From NCBI RefSeq assembly GCF_003312875.1, contig NZ_CP015163.1, forward strand, positions 3,844,001 to 3,908,000: 64,000 nt of DNA. The letters run 5' to 3'. Below are positions 45,544 to 56,429 of the stretch, piece by piece. Each line of letters starts with the position of its first letter. The first letter of the stretch is position 1. This stretch comes from Amycolatopsis albispora (lineage in GTDB: Bacteria; Actinomycetota; Actinomycetes; Mycobacteriales; Pseudonocardiaceae). The notes under the pieces were generated by a model. The model had not been told where the DNA came from. It searched no databases and saw only the letters and a list, made by a program, of their open reading frames with translations. A program made the translations under genes and the position numbers.

Positions 45544-47471
45544 GTGGACGGCAGGTAGCGGCGAGCCACGTTCTCGCGGCTCGACGCGCCCGCCTTCCAG
45601 TCGGTGATCCAGGGGCCGGTGCCCTCGCTCGGGTCGAGCACGCCCTCTTCGAGCCAGGTGTACCGGCCCTTGAGCGTGCTGCGCGCGATCTTGTGGTCGA
45701 TGTCGTCGGTGTTGTCCCACAGGGCGTCGAACAGCGCTTCGACCCGCAGCCTGGACTGGCGGCAGAAGGCGTCGGCGAGTTCGTAGGCCGCCTCGCCCTC
45801 TTCACGGTTGACCTCGCGCTGCATCTCCGCGCGCACGCAGGCCGCCGACATGGCAAAGAGCTCGGCGCCGATGTCCACGATCCGCCCGAGGAAGCCCTGC
45901 CGCTTCTCCAGCCCGGCCTGCCAGCGCGCCATGCCGTAGAACGTGGACCGCGCCAGCTTCCTGGCGGTCCGCTCGACGTAGCGCAGGTGCCCGGCCAGCG
46001 CGCCGAACTCGGGGTACGAGGTCGGCACCTGCCCCTTGCCCGCGACCAGCTTCGGCAGCCACTTCGCGTAGAACCCGCTGGCCTTCGCGGCGGCCTTCGC
46101 CTTGGCCTTGACGTCGGCTTCGGGATCGGCGAGATCACCCGCCGCGGTGAGGTGCGAGTCGACCGCCTCGCGCGCGATCAGCAACCGCATGATCTCCGAG
46201 GAGCCCTCGAAGATCCGGTTGATCCGCAGGTCGCGCACCAGCTGCTCGACCGGCACCGCGCGTTCCCCGCGCGCGGCCAGCGATTCGGCCGTCTCGTAGC
46301 CGCGGCCACCGCGGATCTGCATCAGCTCGTCGGCGATCAGGCAGGACACCTCGCTGGCCCACAGCTTCGCCAGCGCCGCCTCGATCCGGATGTCGTTGCG
46401 GCCCTCGTCGCTCATGTGCCCGGACAGGTCGAGCACGGCCTCCAGCGCGTACGACGTGGCCGCGATGTAGGAGATCTTGTTCGCCACCGCGGCGTGCTCG
46501 CCGACCGGCTTGCCCCACTGGACCCGCTCGCCGGACCACTCCCGCGCGATCTTCAGGCACCACTTCGCCGCCCCGGCGCACATCGCCGGAATGGACAGGC
46601 GCCCGGTGTTCAGCGTGGTCAGCGCGATCTTGAGCCCGTCGCCCTCGCGGCCGACCACGTTCTCCTTCGGCACCCGCACCTGGTGGAACCGGGTCACCCC
46701 GTTCTCGATACCACGCAGGCCCATGAACGCGTTGCGGTGCTCGACGGTGATCCCCGGCGAATCGGCCTCGACGATGAACGCGGTGACCCCGCCGCGGTGC
46801 CCCTCGCTCTTGGGCACGCGGGCCATCACCACCACGAGTTCGGCGACCACGCCGTTGGTGGTCCACAGCTTCACGCCGTCGAGTTCGTAGGCCTCGCCGC
46901 CGTCGACCGGCACCGCGGCGGTGGCCAGGCGCGCCGGGTCCGAGCCGACGTCGGGCTCGGTGAGCAGGAACGCGGTGACCGCGCCCTTCGCGCATCGCGG
47001 CAGGAACCGCTTCTTCTGCTCCTCGGTGCCGGCCAGCTTGAGCGGTTCGGGCACACCGATGGACTGGTGCGCGGACAGCAGCGCGCCGATCGTCGGGTGC
47101 ACCGAAGCCGCCATCATCAGCGCGCGGTTGTAGGCGTACTGGGTCAGCCCGAGCCCGCCGTAGGCCTCGGGGATCTTGATGCCGAAGCAGCCCAGCTCGG
47201 CGAATCCCTTGACGAACTCGTCCGGGATGCGGGACTCGCGCTCGATGACCGTGCCGTCGAGGGTCTCGCAGTAGGCGCGGAGCTGCGTGAGGAACCGCTC
47301 CGCCTTCGCCTCGTCCTCGGCGGACGGCCGTGGGTGCGGGTGCACCAGGTCGAGCCGGAACCGGCCGAGGAACAGCTCCTTGGCGAAGGAGGGCTTCTGC
47401 CAGCCGCTCTCCCTCGCCTCCTCGGCCACCGCACGGGCTTCCTTCTCCGTCACCTTGGGCTGGTCGGCCAC
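45528..47471 (-). CDS. Acyl-CoA dehydrogenase (very-long-chain type)
   Basis: The 647-residue enzyme carries the three ACAD domains (about residues 80-460) with FLLTEPDVGSDPARL, LWTTNGVVAELVVVMA and the catalytic Glu in RINRIFEGSSEIMRLL. An N-terminal extension of about 60 residues and a helical C-terminal domain of about 180 residues make it similar in plan to VLCAD/ACAD9. It is expected to start beta-oxidation of long fatty acids. It stands alone. Confidence 0.9.
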   Translation of the reverse strand: MADQPKVTEKEARAVAEEARESGWQKPSFAKELFLGRFRLDLVHPHPRPSAEDEAKAERFLTQLRAYCETLDGTVIERESRIPDEFVKGFAELGCFGIKIPEAYGGLGLTQYAYNRALMMAASVHPTIGALLSAHQSIGVPEPLKLAGTEEQKKRFLPRCAKGAVTAFLLTEPDVGSDPARLATAAVPVDGGEAYELDGVKLWTTNGVVAELVVVMARVPKSEGHRGGVTAFIVEADSPGITVEHRNAFMGLRGIENGVTRFHQVRVPKENVVGREGDGLKIALTTLNTGRLSIPAMCAGAAKWCLKIAREWSGERVQWGKPVGEHAAVANKISYIAATSYALEAVLDLSGHMSDEGRNDIRIEAALAKLWASEVSCLIADELMQIRGGRGYETAESLAARGERAVPVEQLVRDLRINRIFEGSSEIMRLLIAREAVDSHLTAAGDLADPEADVKAKAKAAAKASGFYAKWLPKLVAGKGQVPTSYPEFGALAGHLRYVERTARKLARSTFYGMARWQAGLEKRQGFLGRIVDIGAELFAMSAACVRAEMQREVNREEGEAAYELADAFCRQSRLRVEALFDALWDNTDDIDHKIARSTLKGRYTWLEEGVLDPSEGTGPWITDWKAGASSRENVARRYLPSTQNGN

Positions 47472-47615
47472 GACAGCCTCCCCTTCCTCGAATCGACGAG
47501 TCCCGTCAAGTCACTTCCGGAAACTGTGACCAGTGTTACCCATCAGTAGCGAAAGGGAAACCGGCAGGCGGGCTACGTTACTGAAGAGTTCGACCCCGAT
47601 CAGGAGGCAAGGCGG

Positions 47616-48494
47616 ATGACCACGGCAGGACTCCCGCGCCCGCTCGCGTTCGTGCTCGGCGGCGGTGGCAGCCTGGGCGCGATGCAGGTCGGCATGCTGC
47701 GGGCGCTGACCGAAGCCGGGCTGACCCCCGACCTGGTGACCGGCACCTCGGTCGGCTCGCTCAACGGCGCCGTGCTCGCCCTCAAGAGCGACGACCCGGC
47801 CGAGCAGGCCGAGCGGCTGCAGCGCATCTGGACCAGGATGACCCGGCACGAAGCCTTTCCCGGCGGGGTGTTCAGCCAGGTCCGCACGCTGCGGCACAGC
47901 GGCACCAACCTGTTCCCGAACACCGGGCTGGCCGCGATCGTCGACGAGTACCTCGGCGAGGGCGTCACCTTCGAGGACCTCGCGCTGCCGCTGGGCGTGG
48001 TGACCACCGACGTGGAGACGGCCGAGCCGCGGCTCATCCGCTCGGGCGAGCTGCGGCCCGCGCTGCTGGCCAGCTGCGCCATCCCGGGCATCTACCCGCC
48101 GGTCGAGCACGAGGGCAGGCTGCTCTACGACGGCGGGCTGGTGGCCAACGTGCCGATGCGCCAGGCGATCGCGATGGGCGCGAAGTCGCTGGTCGTGCTG
48201 GACTGCGCGTTTCCCGGCCAGCTGCCGTCCCGGCCGCAGACCCTGGCCGAGGTGCTGATGTTCACCGCGATGATCAGCATGCGGAACCAGGCGGTGCTGG
48301 AGGCGCCGATCGCCGCGGCCGAGGTGCCGGTGGTCTACCTGCCCGGGCCGGCACCCGTGCGGGTGAGCCCGCTCGACTTCCGGCACACCGGCGAATTCAC
48401 CGCACTCGCGTACAAATCGGCCAAAAAGCACCTGGAAAACCTTTCCGTGCACGGTCCCGGCCTTTACGGGGTGCCCGGCCTCGCCACGCCTTGA
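47616..48494 (+). CDS. Patatin-like phospholipase
   Basis: The 292-residue protein has the patatin hallmarks: FVLGGGGSLGAMQVGML as the glycine-rich oxyanion loop, the Ser nucleophile in GTSVGSLNGA and the catalytic Asp in DGGLVANVPM. No signal peptide is visible, so it is probably cytosolic and acts on lipid esters at the membrane. It is divergent from the acyl-CoA dehydrogenase gene, 144 bp apart, which hints at linked lipid turnover. Confidence 0.9.
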   Translation: MTTAGLPRPLAFVLGGGGSLGAMQVGMLRALTEAGLTPDLVTGTSVGSLNGAVLALKSDDPAEQAERLQRIWTRMTRHEAFPGGVFSQVRTLRHSGTNLFPNTGLAAIVDEYLGEGVTFEDLALPLGVVTTDVETAEPRLIRSGELRPALLASCAIPGIYPPVEHEGRLLYDGGLVANVPMRQAIAMGAKSLVVLDCAFPGQLPSRPQTLAEVLMFTAMISMRNQAVLEAPIAAAEVPVVYLPGPAPVRVSPLDFRHTGEFTALAYKSAKKHLENLSVHGPGLYGVPGLATP

Positions 48495-48560
48495 CCCCGA
48501 TCTCGGGTACTTTTGACGTCGAGGGAAATCCACCGCGTCAATTCTTAAAAAAGAGATCAC

Positions 48561-49742
48561 ATGGCACCCAAGAAGTCTTTACTCTTGCTTCCGCTGGCCG
48601 CGTTGCTACTGCTTTCCGCGTGCTCGGCGGGCGATTCCGGGGAAACCGCCGCGCCCGAGCCGGGCCAGCCGGTGGTGCGCATCGAACCGGCGGGCGGGCA
48701 GGACCTCAGCCCGGTCACGCCGATCACCGTGCACACCGAGAACGCGGGCCTGACCGAGGTGACCGTGGCCAACACCGCGCGGGGGACGCAGGTCAAGGGC
48801 ACGCTCGCGCCGGACCGCACCAGCTGGACCTCGGCCGAGCCGCTCGGGTACGGCGCCAGCTACACGATCACCGCGAAAGCCGTTGACCAGCAAGGAAAAC
48901 CGGTCGAACAGCAGGCGCGGATCAGCACGCTGACGCCGAAGCAGCAGGCCGAGCCGAACCTGATCCCGGCGCCGGGCGCGGTCGCGCAGGCCGGGATCGG
49001 CGTCGGCCAGCCGATCGTGTTCCAGTTCAGCCAGCCGGTGAAGGGCGACGCCGCGAAGGCGAACGTGGAAAAGTCGCTGTCGGTGGTCTCCGAACCGGCG
49101 CAGGAGGGCGGCTGGTACTGGATCGACGACCAGAACGTGCACTACCGACCCAAGGAGTACTGGCGGCCCGGCACCACGCTGAAAGTGGCGGCGAAGGTGT
49201 ACGGCGTCGATTTCGGCGGCGGTGTCTACGGCGCGCAGGACCGCGAGGAAACGTACCGGGTGCACGATTCCTGGGTGGCCAAGGCCGACGGCAACACCGA
49301 GCAGATGCAGATATTCCACAGTGGAGCGCTGGTGAAGACCATGCCGATCTCGATGGGCAAGGACGCCACGCCGACCCATCTCGGCGCGCACGTGATCTCC
49401 GAGAAGCACGAGAGCTACACCATGGACTCGTGCACCTACGGCGTCTGCCAGGGCTCCCCCGGTTACTACCGGACGCAGGAGAAGTGGTCGCTGCGGATCT
49501 CGAACGACGGCGAGTTCGTGCACGAGAACCCGAACAGCGTCGGCCAGCAGGGCAGCTCGAACGTCTCCCACGGCTGCATCAACCTCAACGCCGAGAACGC
49601 CAAGTGGTTCTTCGACAACCTCGGCCTCGGTGACGTGGTCGAGGTGACCAACTCCGGCGGCCCGCAGCTACCGGTCTGGGACCTCTACGGCGACTGGGCC
49701 GTGCCGTGGGAACAGTGGGTAGCCGGTAGCGCTCTGCACTAA
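48561..49742 (+). CDS. L,D-transpeptidase lipoprotein (YkuD)
   Basis: This 393-residue cell-wall enzyme makes 3-3 cross-links in peptidoglycan. A lipoprotein signal ends LLLLSACSAGD; two Ig-like domains follow (about residues 45-150 and 150-250), then the YkuD domain whose active site is SHGCINL (H337, C339). The same plan occurs in mycobacterial LdtMt2-type proteins. It lies 66 bp after the patatin gene on the same strand but with an AT-rich gap that could hold a separate promoter. Confidence 0.93.
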   Translation: MAPKKSLLLLPLAALLLLSACSAGDSGETAAPEPGQPVVRIEPAGGQDLSPVTPITVHTENAGLTEVTVANTARGTQVKGTLAPDRTSWTSAEPLGYGASYTITAKAVDQQGKPVEQQARISTLTPKQQAEPNLIPAPGAVAQAGIGVGQPIVFQFSQPVKGDAAKANVEKSLSVVSEPAQEGGWYWIDDQNVHYRPKEYWRPGTTLKVAAKVYGVDFGGGVYGAQDREETYRVHDSWVAKADGNTEQMQIFHSGALVKTMPISMGKDATPTHLGAHVISEKHESYTMDSCTYGVCQGSPGYYRTQEKWSLRISNDGEFVHENPNSVGQQGSSNVSHGCINLNAENAKWFFDNLGLGDVVEVTNSGGPQLPVWDLYGDWAVPWEQWVAGSALH

Positions 49743-49828
49743 CGCCCTGGGCATTTCCTGAAGCGGCGGAGCCGCTTGCGGTGGGGCCGTCAACCGGCTC
49801 CGCCACCCGCACCGCCACGCAAACCACG

Positions 49829-51013
49829 TCAAGCATTCTCTTCGACCGGGTGGCCGCGCGTGGCCAGCACCACCGTCAGCACCAGCAACGCGCAGACCCC
49901 GGCGGTGAAGTGGATGGGCGCCGGGCTGAAGGTGGACAACAGCACCAGCACCGCGGCGACCGGGAAGCCGATCGCGATCGGGCGGCATTCGTTGCGCACG
50001 CCCACGTGCAGCACCCACACGCTGAGCAGGAACAACGCCACCGGGATCGTGGTGGCCAGCGCGGTGGCCACGCCGCCGATGTGCGCGGTGTGCGTGTCGT
50101 AGTCCACGGCCACCTCGATCCCGGCACCCAGCGCGGCCAGCGAAGCGAAGATCACGTAGTGCCCGTAACCCCAGTTGAGCGAGGCACGCAGGGTGGTCAG
50201 CCGAACGTGACCGGGCTGGTCGAAGTACAGCCACCACAGGGAGAACACGATCACCAGCGCGGCGACCGCCAGCGACACCAGGTCCGCCACGTGTCCTTCG
50301 GCGATGGCCTCACGGAAGGCGTTGGTGGAGCTGAGGATCGTTTCGCCGAGCACGATGATGGTGAACAGCCCGTACCGCTCGGCGATGTGGTGCCGGTGGT
50401 AGCTCGTGCCGTGCGCGCGTTCCGCGATCACCGGTGTGGCCAGCTCGAGCAGCACGAACACCAGGAACGCCGGAAGCTGCCACGCCGCGGGCAGGAACAG
50501 CCAGCCCACCCAGCAGAGCTGCGCGAGCACGATGCCCGCGGCGTACCGCAGCGACGTCGGACGGCAGTCCACATCGGACCGCGCCGCGCGCAGCCACTGG
50601 GTGACCATGGCCAGCCGCATCACCACGTACCCGATGATGATCACGCGGAAGTCGCCGTCGAAGGCGCGCTCGATGCCCGCCGCGACCACCAGGCTGCCCG
50701 CGATCTGCACCAGGGTGGTCAGCCGATACGGCCCGTCGTCGGTGTCGAAGGCCGAGGCGAACCAGGTGAAGTTCATCCACGCCCACCAGATGGCGAAGAA
50801 CACCATCAGGAAGCCGACCAGCCCCTCCCCGGTGTGGTTCTCCGCGACGGCGTGGTGCAGCCCGGCGGCGGCCTGCGCGACAGCCACCACGAAGCAGAGG
50901 TCGAAGAGCAGTTCCAGCGGGGTCGCGGCGCGGTGTGGTTCGCGGGCGTCCCTGGCGCGCATCGGCCGGTACCAGACGCGGACGTGGTGGCGCTGCCGTT
51001 CCTCGGTGGTCAC
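49829..51013 (-). CDS. LtrA-like membrane protein
   Basis: The 394-residue protein belongs to the low temperature requirement A family, shown by TPLELLFDLCFVVAVAQAAA, FFAIWWAWMNFTWFASAFDTDD and YGLFTIIVLGETIL. It has about eleven membrane helices. The function of the family is not settled. The start is GTG 51013. The MFS gene lies 292 bp upstream on the same strand. Confidence 0.85.
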   Translation of the reverse strand: MTTEERQRHHVRVWYRPMRARDAREPHRAATPLELLFDLCFVVAVAQAAAGLHHAVAENHTGEGLVGFLMVFFAIWWAWMNFTWFASAFDTDDGPYRLTTLVQIAGSLVVAAGIERAFDGDFRVIIIGYVVMRLAMVTQWLRAARSDVDCRPTSLRYAAGIVLAQLCWVGWLFLPAAWQLPAFLVFVLLELATPVIAERAHGTSYHRHHIAERYGLFTIIVLGETILSSTNAFREAIAEGHVADLVSLAVAALVIVFSLWWLYFDQPGHVRLTTLRASLNWGYGHYVIFASLAALGAGIEVAVDYDTHTAHIGGVATALATTIPVALFLLSVWVLHVGVRNECRPIAIGFPVAAVLVLLSTFSPAPIHFTAGVCALLVLTVVLATRGHPVEENA

Positions 51014-51305
51014 GGCCCGGGATCGTACTGGAGTGGGCCCGGGTTCTCCCCGTTCCCGAGCCCACCCCAGTGGTCCTTCGCGCGTGCTGCCCGTCCTCGG
51101 GTGACGCTCTCAGCGGTCACCGTGCGATCCCCCGCGGCCGTCGGCGACGGGCGGGCCGAGAGCTCCTCCCGGATGCGCGTCCGGGAGCCGATCCGGCACA
51201 AGCAGCTGACCGGAATTACCACAGCGGGTAACGGTTTCCCCCCTCACGAAGGTGCCAAAAGCCTGTCACAGTTGCTCTGCGTAGCGCCATTAGCTGACCG
51301 ACGTG

Positions 51306-52781
51306 TCACCCGGATGGACTATCAACGAATACGCTGGGCGCTTCCCCGACTGCGACGCGCCGCCGCCGGAGCTCAAAAACGCCGAGCCCGAGCGCGACCG
51401 CGGTGAGCGCCGCCGCGCAGCCCATCGACACCGCCAGCGCCACCGGGTAATCCTCACCCGATCCGGTGACCACGGCGTGGAAAACCGAGGCGAGCAAGGC
51501 CGTGCCGATCGCCGTGCCGATGCGCTGCCCGGTCTGCAGCGCGCCCCCGGCCACCCCGGCCATCGCGGTCGGCACGCACTCCAGGGTCAGCGTGGTGTTC
51601 GGCGAGATCACCATGCCGCCGCCGAGCCCGCCGATCAGCAACGGCAACGCCACCGCGAATCCGGCGTGCTGCGGGAACAGCAGCACCGCCACGCCCGAGC
51701 CGACCATGCCGACCACCACCATGGTCAGCCCGGTCACCGTCAGCCGGCGACCCCAGCGCTCGACCAGCCTGCCCGCCACCACCGACGAAACCGCCGAGCC
51801 GACCGCGAACGGCGTCACCGCCAGCCCCGACTCCAGCGGCGTGTATCCCAGGCCCTGCTGGAAGAACATCGCAAAAACCAGCCAGATCCCGGTGAACGCG
51901 CAGAAGTAGACCGAGCCGAGCGTGGCGCCGCTGGTGAACCCGCGCACGCTGGTGAACAACCGGACGTCCAGCAGCGGCGCCCGCTCCAGCCGGACCAGCC
52001 GCCGTTCCCACCAGACAAAAACCGCACCCAGCAGCACGGCGAGCGGGAACATCCACCACAGGCCGGTGAGCCCGCCCTGCTCGGCCTCCATCACCGGGAA
52101 CAGCACCCCGGCCACCGCCAGCCCGAGCAGCAACGCGCCGACGAAGTCCAGTTCGGACCCCAGCCCGCGCAGCCGCCGCGGTGACTTCGGCAGCAGCCTG
52201 GCCGCGAGCACCAGCGCCAGCGCACCGATCGGGATGTTCACGAAGAACACCCACCGCCAGCCGTCCGGATCACCGAACGCGGCCAGGATCACCCCGCCCA
52301 GCACCGGGCCGACCGCGGTGGACAGCCCGACCGTGGCCCCGAACATGCCGAACGCGCGCCCGCGTTCCGGGCCGGAGAACAACTCCTGGATCAGGCCGGT
52401 GTTCTGCGGGGTGAGCAGCCCGCCCGCGACGCCCTGCAGCAGCCGGGCCAGGATCAGCAGCAGCTCGGTCGGCGCGGCCCCGGCGAGCGCGCTGGTCAGC
52501 ACAAAACCGGTGAGCGCGAACAGGAACATCCGCCGCCTGCCCAGCGCGTCGCCGAGCCTGCCGCCCGCCACCAGCACCAGGCCGAAGGTCAGCGCGTAAC
52601 CGGAAACCACCCACTGCATGCCGCCGGCCGACGCCCCGAGGTCGCGCTGCATCGACGGCAGGGCCACGTTCACGATGCTGACGTCGAGCAGCACCATGAA
52701 GCCCGCGGTCAAGGTCACCGCGAGCGCCTTCCAGCGACGGGGATCGGGTTCGACGCGTTGACCGGCCTCGGCTGTGCTCAC
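51306..52781 (-). CDS. MFS transporter, DHA2 (EmrB/QacA) type
   Basis: The 491-residue exporter has 14 predicted helices and the DHA2 motifs LDVSIVNVALPSMQRDL in helix 1, GGRLGDALGRRRMF (motif A) and LARLLQGVAGGLLTPQN (motif C-like). Drug or metabolite proton antiport is expected. The start is GTG 52781, about 50 bp after the dnaE stop on the same strand, so it may be read through from dnaE. Confidence 0.9.
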   Translation of the reverse strand: MSTAEAGQRVEPDPRRWKALAVTLTAGFMVLLDVSIVNVALPSMQRDLGASAGGMQWVVSGYALTFGLVLVAGGRLGDALGRRRMFLFALTGFVLTSALAGAAPTELLLILARLLQGVAGGLLTPQNTGLIQELFSGPERGRAFGMFGATVGLSTAVGPVLGGVILAAFGDPDGWRWVFFVNIPIGALALVLAARLLPKSPRRLRGLGSELDFVGALLLGLAVAGVLFPVMEAEQGGLTGLWWMFPLAVLLGAVFVWWERRLVRLERAPLLDVRLFTSVRGFTSGATLGSVYFCAFTGIWLVFAMFFQQGLGYTPLESGLAVTPFAVGSAVSSVVAGRLVERWGRRLTVTGLTMVVVGMVGSGVAVLLFPQHAGFAVALPLLIGGLGGGMVISPNTTLTLECVPTAMAGVAGGALQTGQRIGTAIGTALLASVFHAVVTGSGEDYPVALAVSMGCAAALTAVALGLGVFELRRRRVAVGEAPSVFVDSPSG

Positions 52782-52832
52782 CCGACCATCGTCGCGCGGA
52801 TCGGCAGCCCCGGCTCACCGGGGCCACCGAGA

Positions 52833-55800
52833 TCACGTGTTCGCCGTGATGCCTTGAATGCTCTTCAACTCGCCCATCAGCATCGAACTGACCCGCACCG
52901 GGTAGTCGTCCAGCGCGTACATCCGCTGCCCCTGCTTGCCCATCAGCTTCAGGTGCGCCGGGGTGTCACCCTTGTGCGCCAGCAGGGTCGACTTCAGCTC
53001 GCTGACCACCGACTGGTCGAGCTTCTCCGCGGCGACCAGCAGCACCAGCGGCGGTTCCTCGTCCCCGATCGCGGCGTCGGACAGGTCCAGCGGCACCAGC
53101 CCGCCGCCGAACACCGACATCTTCTCCTCGCGCCAGTTGACCCGGCCCTTGACCAGCACCGCGTTGTCCTCGACCAGGTCCGCCGCGAAGATCGCGTAGG
53201 ACTTCGGGAAGAACAGCACCTCCAGCGAGGCGTCCATGTCCTCCACCGTGCAGATCGCCCAGGGCTCGCCCTTCTTGTTGACCCGCCGCTCCAGCGACGT
53301 GATCAGCCCGGACACCACGATCTCGCCTTCCTTCGGCGGATCGGCCAGGATCGCCGCGATCGGCTTCTTCGCGTGCTTGCGCAGGATCCGCTCGGCCCCA
53401 TCCAGCGGGTGCGCCGAAACGTAGAGGCCCAGCATCTCGCGCTCGTAGGAGAGCAGCTGCTTGCGCGGGTACTCCTCGTCGCTGAACTTCAGGTGCGCCA
53501 GCGGGGACGAAGCAGCCGCGGCGGCGGCGTCATCGGGTTCGTCACCCATCGGCCCGAACAGGTCGAACTGGCCCATCGCCTGCTGGCGCTTGAGCGGCAC
53601 GACCGCTTCCACGGCCTCCTCGTGTGCCTGGACCATGGACAGCCGCGTGTTGCCCATGGAGTCGAAGGCCCCGGCCTTGATCAGCGACTCGATCACCCGC
53701 TTGTTGCAGGCCACCAGCTCCGACTTGTCCAGGAAGTCGGTGAACGAGGTGTACTTGCCCTTCTCCTCGCGGGTCTTGATGATCGACTCGACCACGTTCG
53801 CGCCGACGTTGCGGACCGCGCCCATGCCGAAGCGGATGTCGTCCCCGACGGCCGCGAACCGCTGGGCCGACTCGTTGACGTCCGGCGGCAGCACCTTGAT
53901 CCCGAGGCGGCGGCACTCGGACAGGTAGATGGCCGACTTGTCCTTGTTGTCGCCGACCGAGGTCAGCAGCGCGGCCATGTACTCCGCGGTGTAGTTGGCC
54001 TTGAGGTACGCGGTCCAGTACGAGATCAGGCCGTAGGCGGCCGCGTGGCTCTTGTTGAACGCGTAGCCGGCGAACGGGAGGATCGTGTCCCAGAGCGCCT
54101 TGATCGCCTCGTCGGAGAAGCCGCCGGGCACCAGGTCGCTGGCCTTCATCCCGGCTTCGAAGCCCTCGAACTCCTTCTCGAGGACTTCCTGCTTCTTCTT
54201 GCCCATCGCGCGGCGGAGCACGTCCGCGCGGCCCATCGAGTAACCGGCCACCTTCTGGCCGATGTGCATGATCTGCTCCTGGTAGACGATCAGGCCGTAG
54301 GTGTCGGCCAGGATCTCCTTCAGGGGCTCGTCCAGCTCGGGGTGGATCGGCTTGACGTTCTGCCGCCCGTTCTTGCGGTCGGCGTAGTCGTTGTGCGCGT
54401 TCATGCCCATCGGGCCGGGGCGGTACAGCGCGCCGACCGCGACGATGTCGTCGAACCGCGTGGGCTGCATGCGGCGCAGCAGGTCACGCATCGGCCCGCC
54501 GTCCAGCTGGAACACGCCGAGCGTGTCACCGCGGGCGAGCAGCTTGTAGGTCTCCGGATCGTCGACGCCCAGGGTGTCGAGATCGATGTCGACCCCGCGG
54601 TTGGCCTTGATGTTGTCGATCGCGTCGCCGATGACGGTCAGGTTGCGCAGGCCGAGGAAGTCCATCTTCAGCAGGCCGATGGCCTCGCACGACGGGTAGT
54701 CCCAGCCGGTGATGATGGAGCCGTCGTCGCGCTGCCACAACGGGATCGCGTTGGTCAGCGGCTCGCTCGACATGATCACCGCGCAGGCGTGCACACCGGC
54801 GTTGCGGATCAGCCCTTCGAGGCCGCGCGCGGTCTCGAAGATGGTGGCGACCTCGGAGTCGGTCTCGATCAGCGAGCGCACCTCGGCGGCTTCGCCGTAG
54901 CGCTCGTGCTTGGGGTCGACGATGCCCGAGAGCGGGATGTCCTTGGCCATGATCGGCGGCGGCAGGGCCTTGGAGATCTTGTCCGCGATCGCGTAGCCGG
55001 GCTGTCCGTAGTGGACTCGTGCGGCGTCCTTGATCGCCGCCTTGGTCTTAATGGTGCCGAAGGTGATCACCTGGGCAACCTTGTCCACGCCGTACTTGTC
55101 GGTGGCGTAGCGGATCATCTCACCGCGGCGGCGGTCGTCGAAGTCGATGTCGATGTCGGGCATCGAGACGCGCTCGGGGTTGAGGAACCGCTCGAACAGC
55201 AGCTTCTGCGGGATCGGGTCCAGGTTGGTGATACCGAGCACGTAGGCGACCAGCGAACCGGCGGCCGAACCACGGCCCGGGCCGACGCGGATGCCGACGC
55301 GGCGGGCGTAGTTGATCAGGTCGGCGACGATCAGGAAGTAGGCGGGGAAGCCCTTGCCGATGATGACGTCCAGCTCGACCTCGAGGCGCTCCTGGTAGCC
55401 CTCGGGCGCGCCGTTGGGGAAACGCCACTTGAGGCCGCGCTGGACCTCCTCGCGCAGCCAGGCGCCCTGGTCGTAGCCCTCGGGCACCTCGAAGAACGGG
55501 AGGCGGTCCTTGTGCGCGTAGACCTCTTCGTAGGACTGGACGCGTTCGGCGATCATCAACGTCGAGTCCGCCGCGCCCGGGACCTCGGTGTCCCAGTACT
55601 CCCGCATCTCCGCCGCGGACTTCAGGTAGTAACCATCACCATCGAACTTGAACCGGTTCGGGTCATTCAGCGTCTTACCCGCCTGCACACACAGCAACGC
55701 ACTGTGCGTATCCGCCTGATCCCGCGTCACATAATGCGAATCGTTCGTCGCCAGCGGCCGGATCCCCAGCTGCCTGCCGATCTCCAGCAGCCCCTCCCGC

Positions 55801-56423
55801 ACCGACCGCTCGATCGGCAACCCGTGATCCATCAACTCCAGGAAGAAGTTGTCCGGCCCGAAAATGTCCTTGTAGTCCGACGCCGCCTGGATCGCCTCGG
55901 CCTTCTGCCCCAGCCGCAACCGCGTCTGCACCTCACCCGACGGGCACCCCGTCGTGGCGATGATCCCCTCGTGATGCTCCGAGATCAGCTCCCGATCCAT
56001 CCGCGGCTTCCGGTAATACCCCTCCAGGCTCGCCAGCGACGACAACCGGAACAGGTTCCGCAACCCCGCCGCGTTCTCCGCCAGCATCGTCATGTGCGTG
56101 TAGGCGCCCCCACCCGAGACGTCCCCACCCTCACCGAACTCATCCGCGCCACGCTGGTTGGACTGCCCCCAGAACACCGGCTTCTTGTGGAACCGCGACT
56201 CCGGCGCCACATACGCCTCGATCCCGATGATCGGCGTGATCCCGGCCTTGCGGGCCTGCTGGTAGAACTCGTCCGCCCCGTACATGTTGCCGTGGTCGGT
56301 CATCCCCACCGCCGGCATCCCCAACCGCGACGCCTCCGCGAACAACGGCGCGATCTTCGCCGCACCGTCCAGCATCGAGTACTCGGTGTGCACATGCAGG
56401 TGGACAAAAGAGTCCTTGGACAC
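52833..56423 (-). CDS. dnaE1: DNA polymerase III alpha subunit
   Basis: This is the replicative polymerase. The 1196-residue protein has an N-terminal PHP domain ([15 protein letters not shown] and TDHGNMYG, keeping the metal His/Asp set used for proofreading in actinobacterial DnaE1), palm acidic residues in PDIDIDFDD at about 421-429, the HhH region, the clamp-binding motif QFDLF near 951 and a C-terminal OB domain. The length fits DnaE1 rather than DnaE2. The GTG at 56423 is 9 bases from GGAGG; a TTG two codons earlier is possible. Codons for the first 260-270 residues differ in style from the rest. Confidence 0.97.
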   Translation of the reverse strand: MSKDSFVHLHVHTEYSMLDGAAKIAPLFAEASRLGMPAVGMTDHGNMYGADEFYQQARKAGITPIIGIEAYVAPESRFHKKPVFWGQSNQRGADEFGEGGDVSGGGAYTHMTMLAENAAGLRNLFRLSSLASLEGYYRKPRMDRELISEHHEGIIATTGCPSGEVQTRLRLGQKAEAIQAASDYKDIFGPDNFFLELMDHGLPIERSVREGLLEIGRQLGIRPLATNDSHYVTRDQADTHSALLCVQAGKTLNDPNRFKFDGDGYYLKSAAEMREYWDTEVPGAADSTLMIAERVQSYEEVYAHKDRLPFFEVPEGYDQGAWLREEVQRGLKWRFPNGAPEGYQERLEVELDVIIGKGFPAYFLIVADLINYARRVGIRVGPGRGSAAGSLVAYVLGITNLDPIPQKLLFERFLNPERVSMPDIDIDFDDRRRGEMIRYATDKYGVDKVAQVITFGTIKTKAAIKDAARVHYGQPGYAIADKISKALPPPIMAKDIPLSGIVDPKHERYGEAAEVRSLIETDSEVATIFETARGLEGLIRNAGVHACAVIMSSEPLTNAIPLWQRDDGSIITGWDYPSCEAIGLLKMDFLGLRNLTVIGDAIDNIKANRGVDIDLDTLGVDDPETYKLLARGDTLGVFQLDGGPMRDLLRRMQPTRFDDIVAVGALYRPGPMGMNAHNDYADRKNGRQNVKPIHPELDEPLKEILADTYGLIVYQEQIMHIGQKVAGYSMGRADVLRRAMGKKKQEVLEKEFEGFEAGMKASDLVPGGFSDEAIKALWDTILPFAGYAFNKSHAAAYGLISYWTAYLKANYTAEYMAALLTSVGDNKDKSAIYLSECRRLGIKVLPPDVNESAQRFAAVGDDIRFGMGAVRNVGANVVESIIKTREEKGKYTSFTDFLDKSELVACNKRVIESLIKAGAFDSMGNTRLSMVQAHEEAVEAVVPLKRQQAMGQFDLFGPMGDEPDDAAAAAASSPLAHLKFSDEEYPRKQLLSYEREMLGLYVSAHPLDGAERILRKHAKKPIAAILADPPKEGEIVVSGLITSLERRVNKKGEPWAICTVEDMDASLEVLFFPKSYAIFAADLVEDNAVLVKGRVNWREEKMSVFGGGLVPLDLSDAAIGDEEPPLVLLVAAEKLDQSVVSELKSTLLAHKGDTPAHLKLMGKQGQRMYALDDYPVRVSSMLMGELKSIQGITANT

Positions 56424-56429
56424 CAGCAA

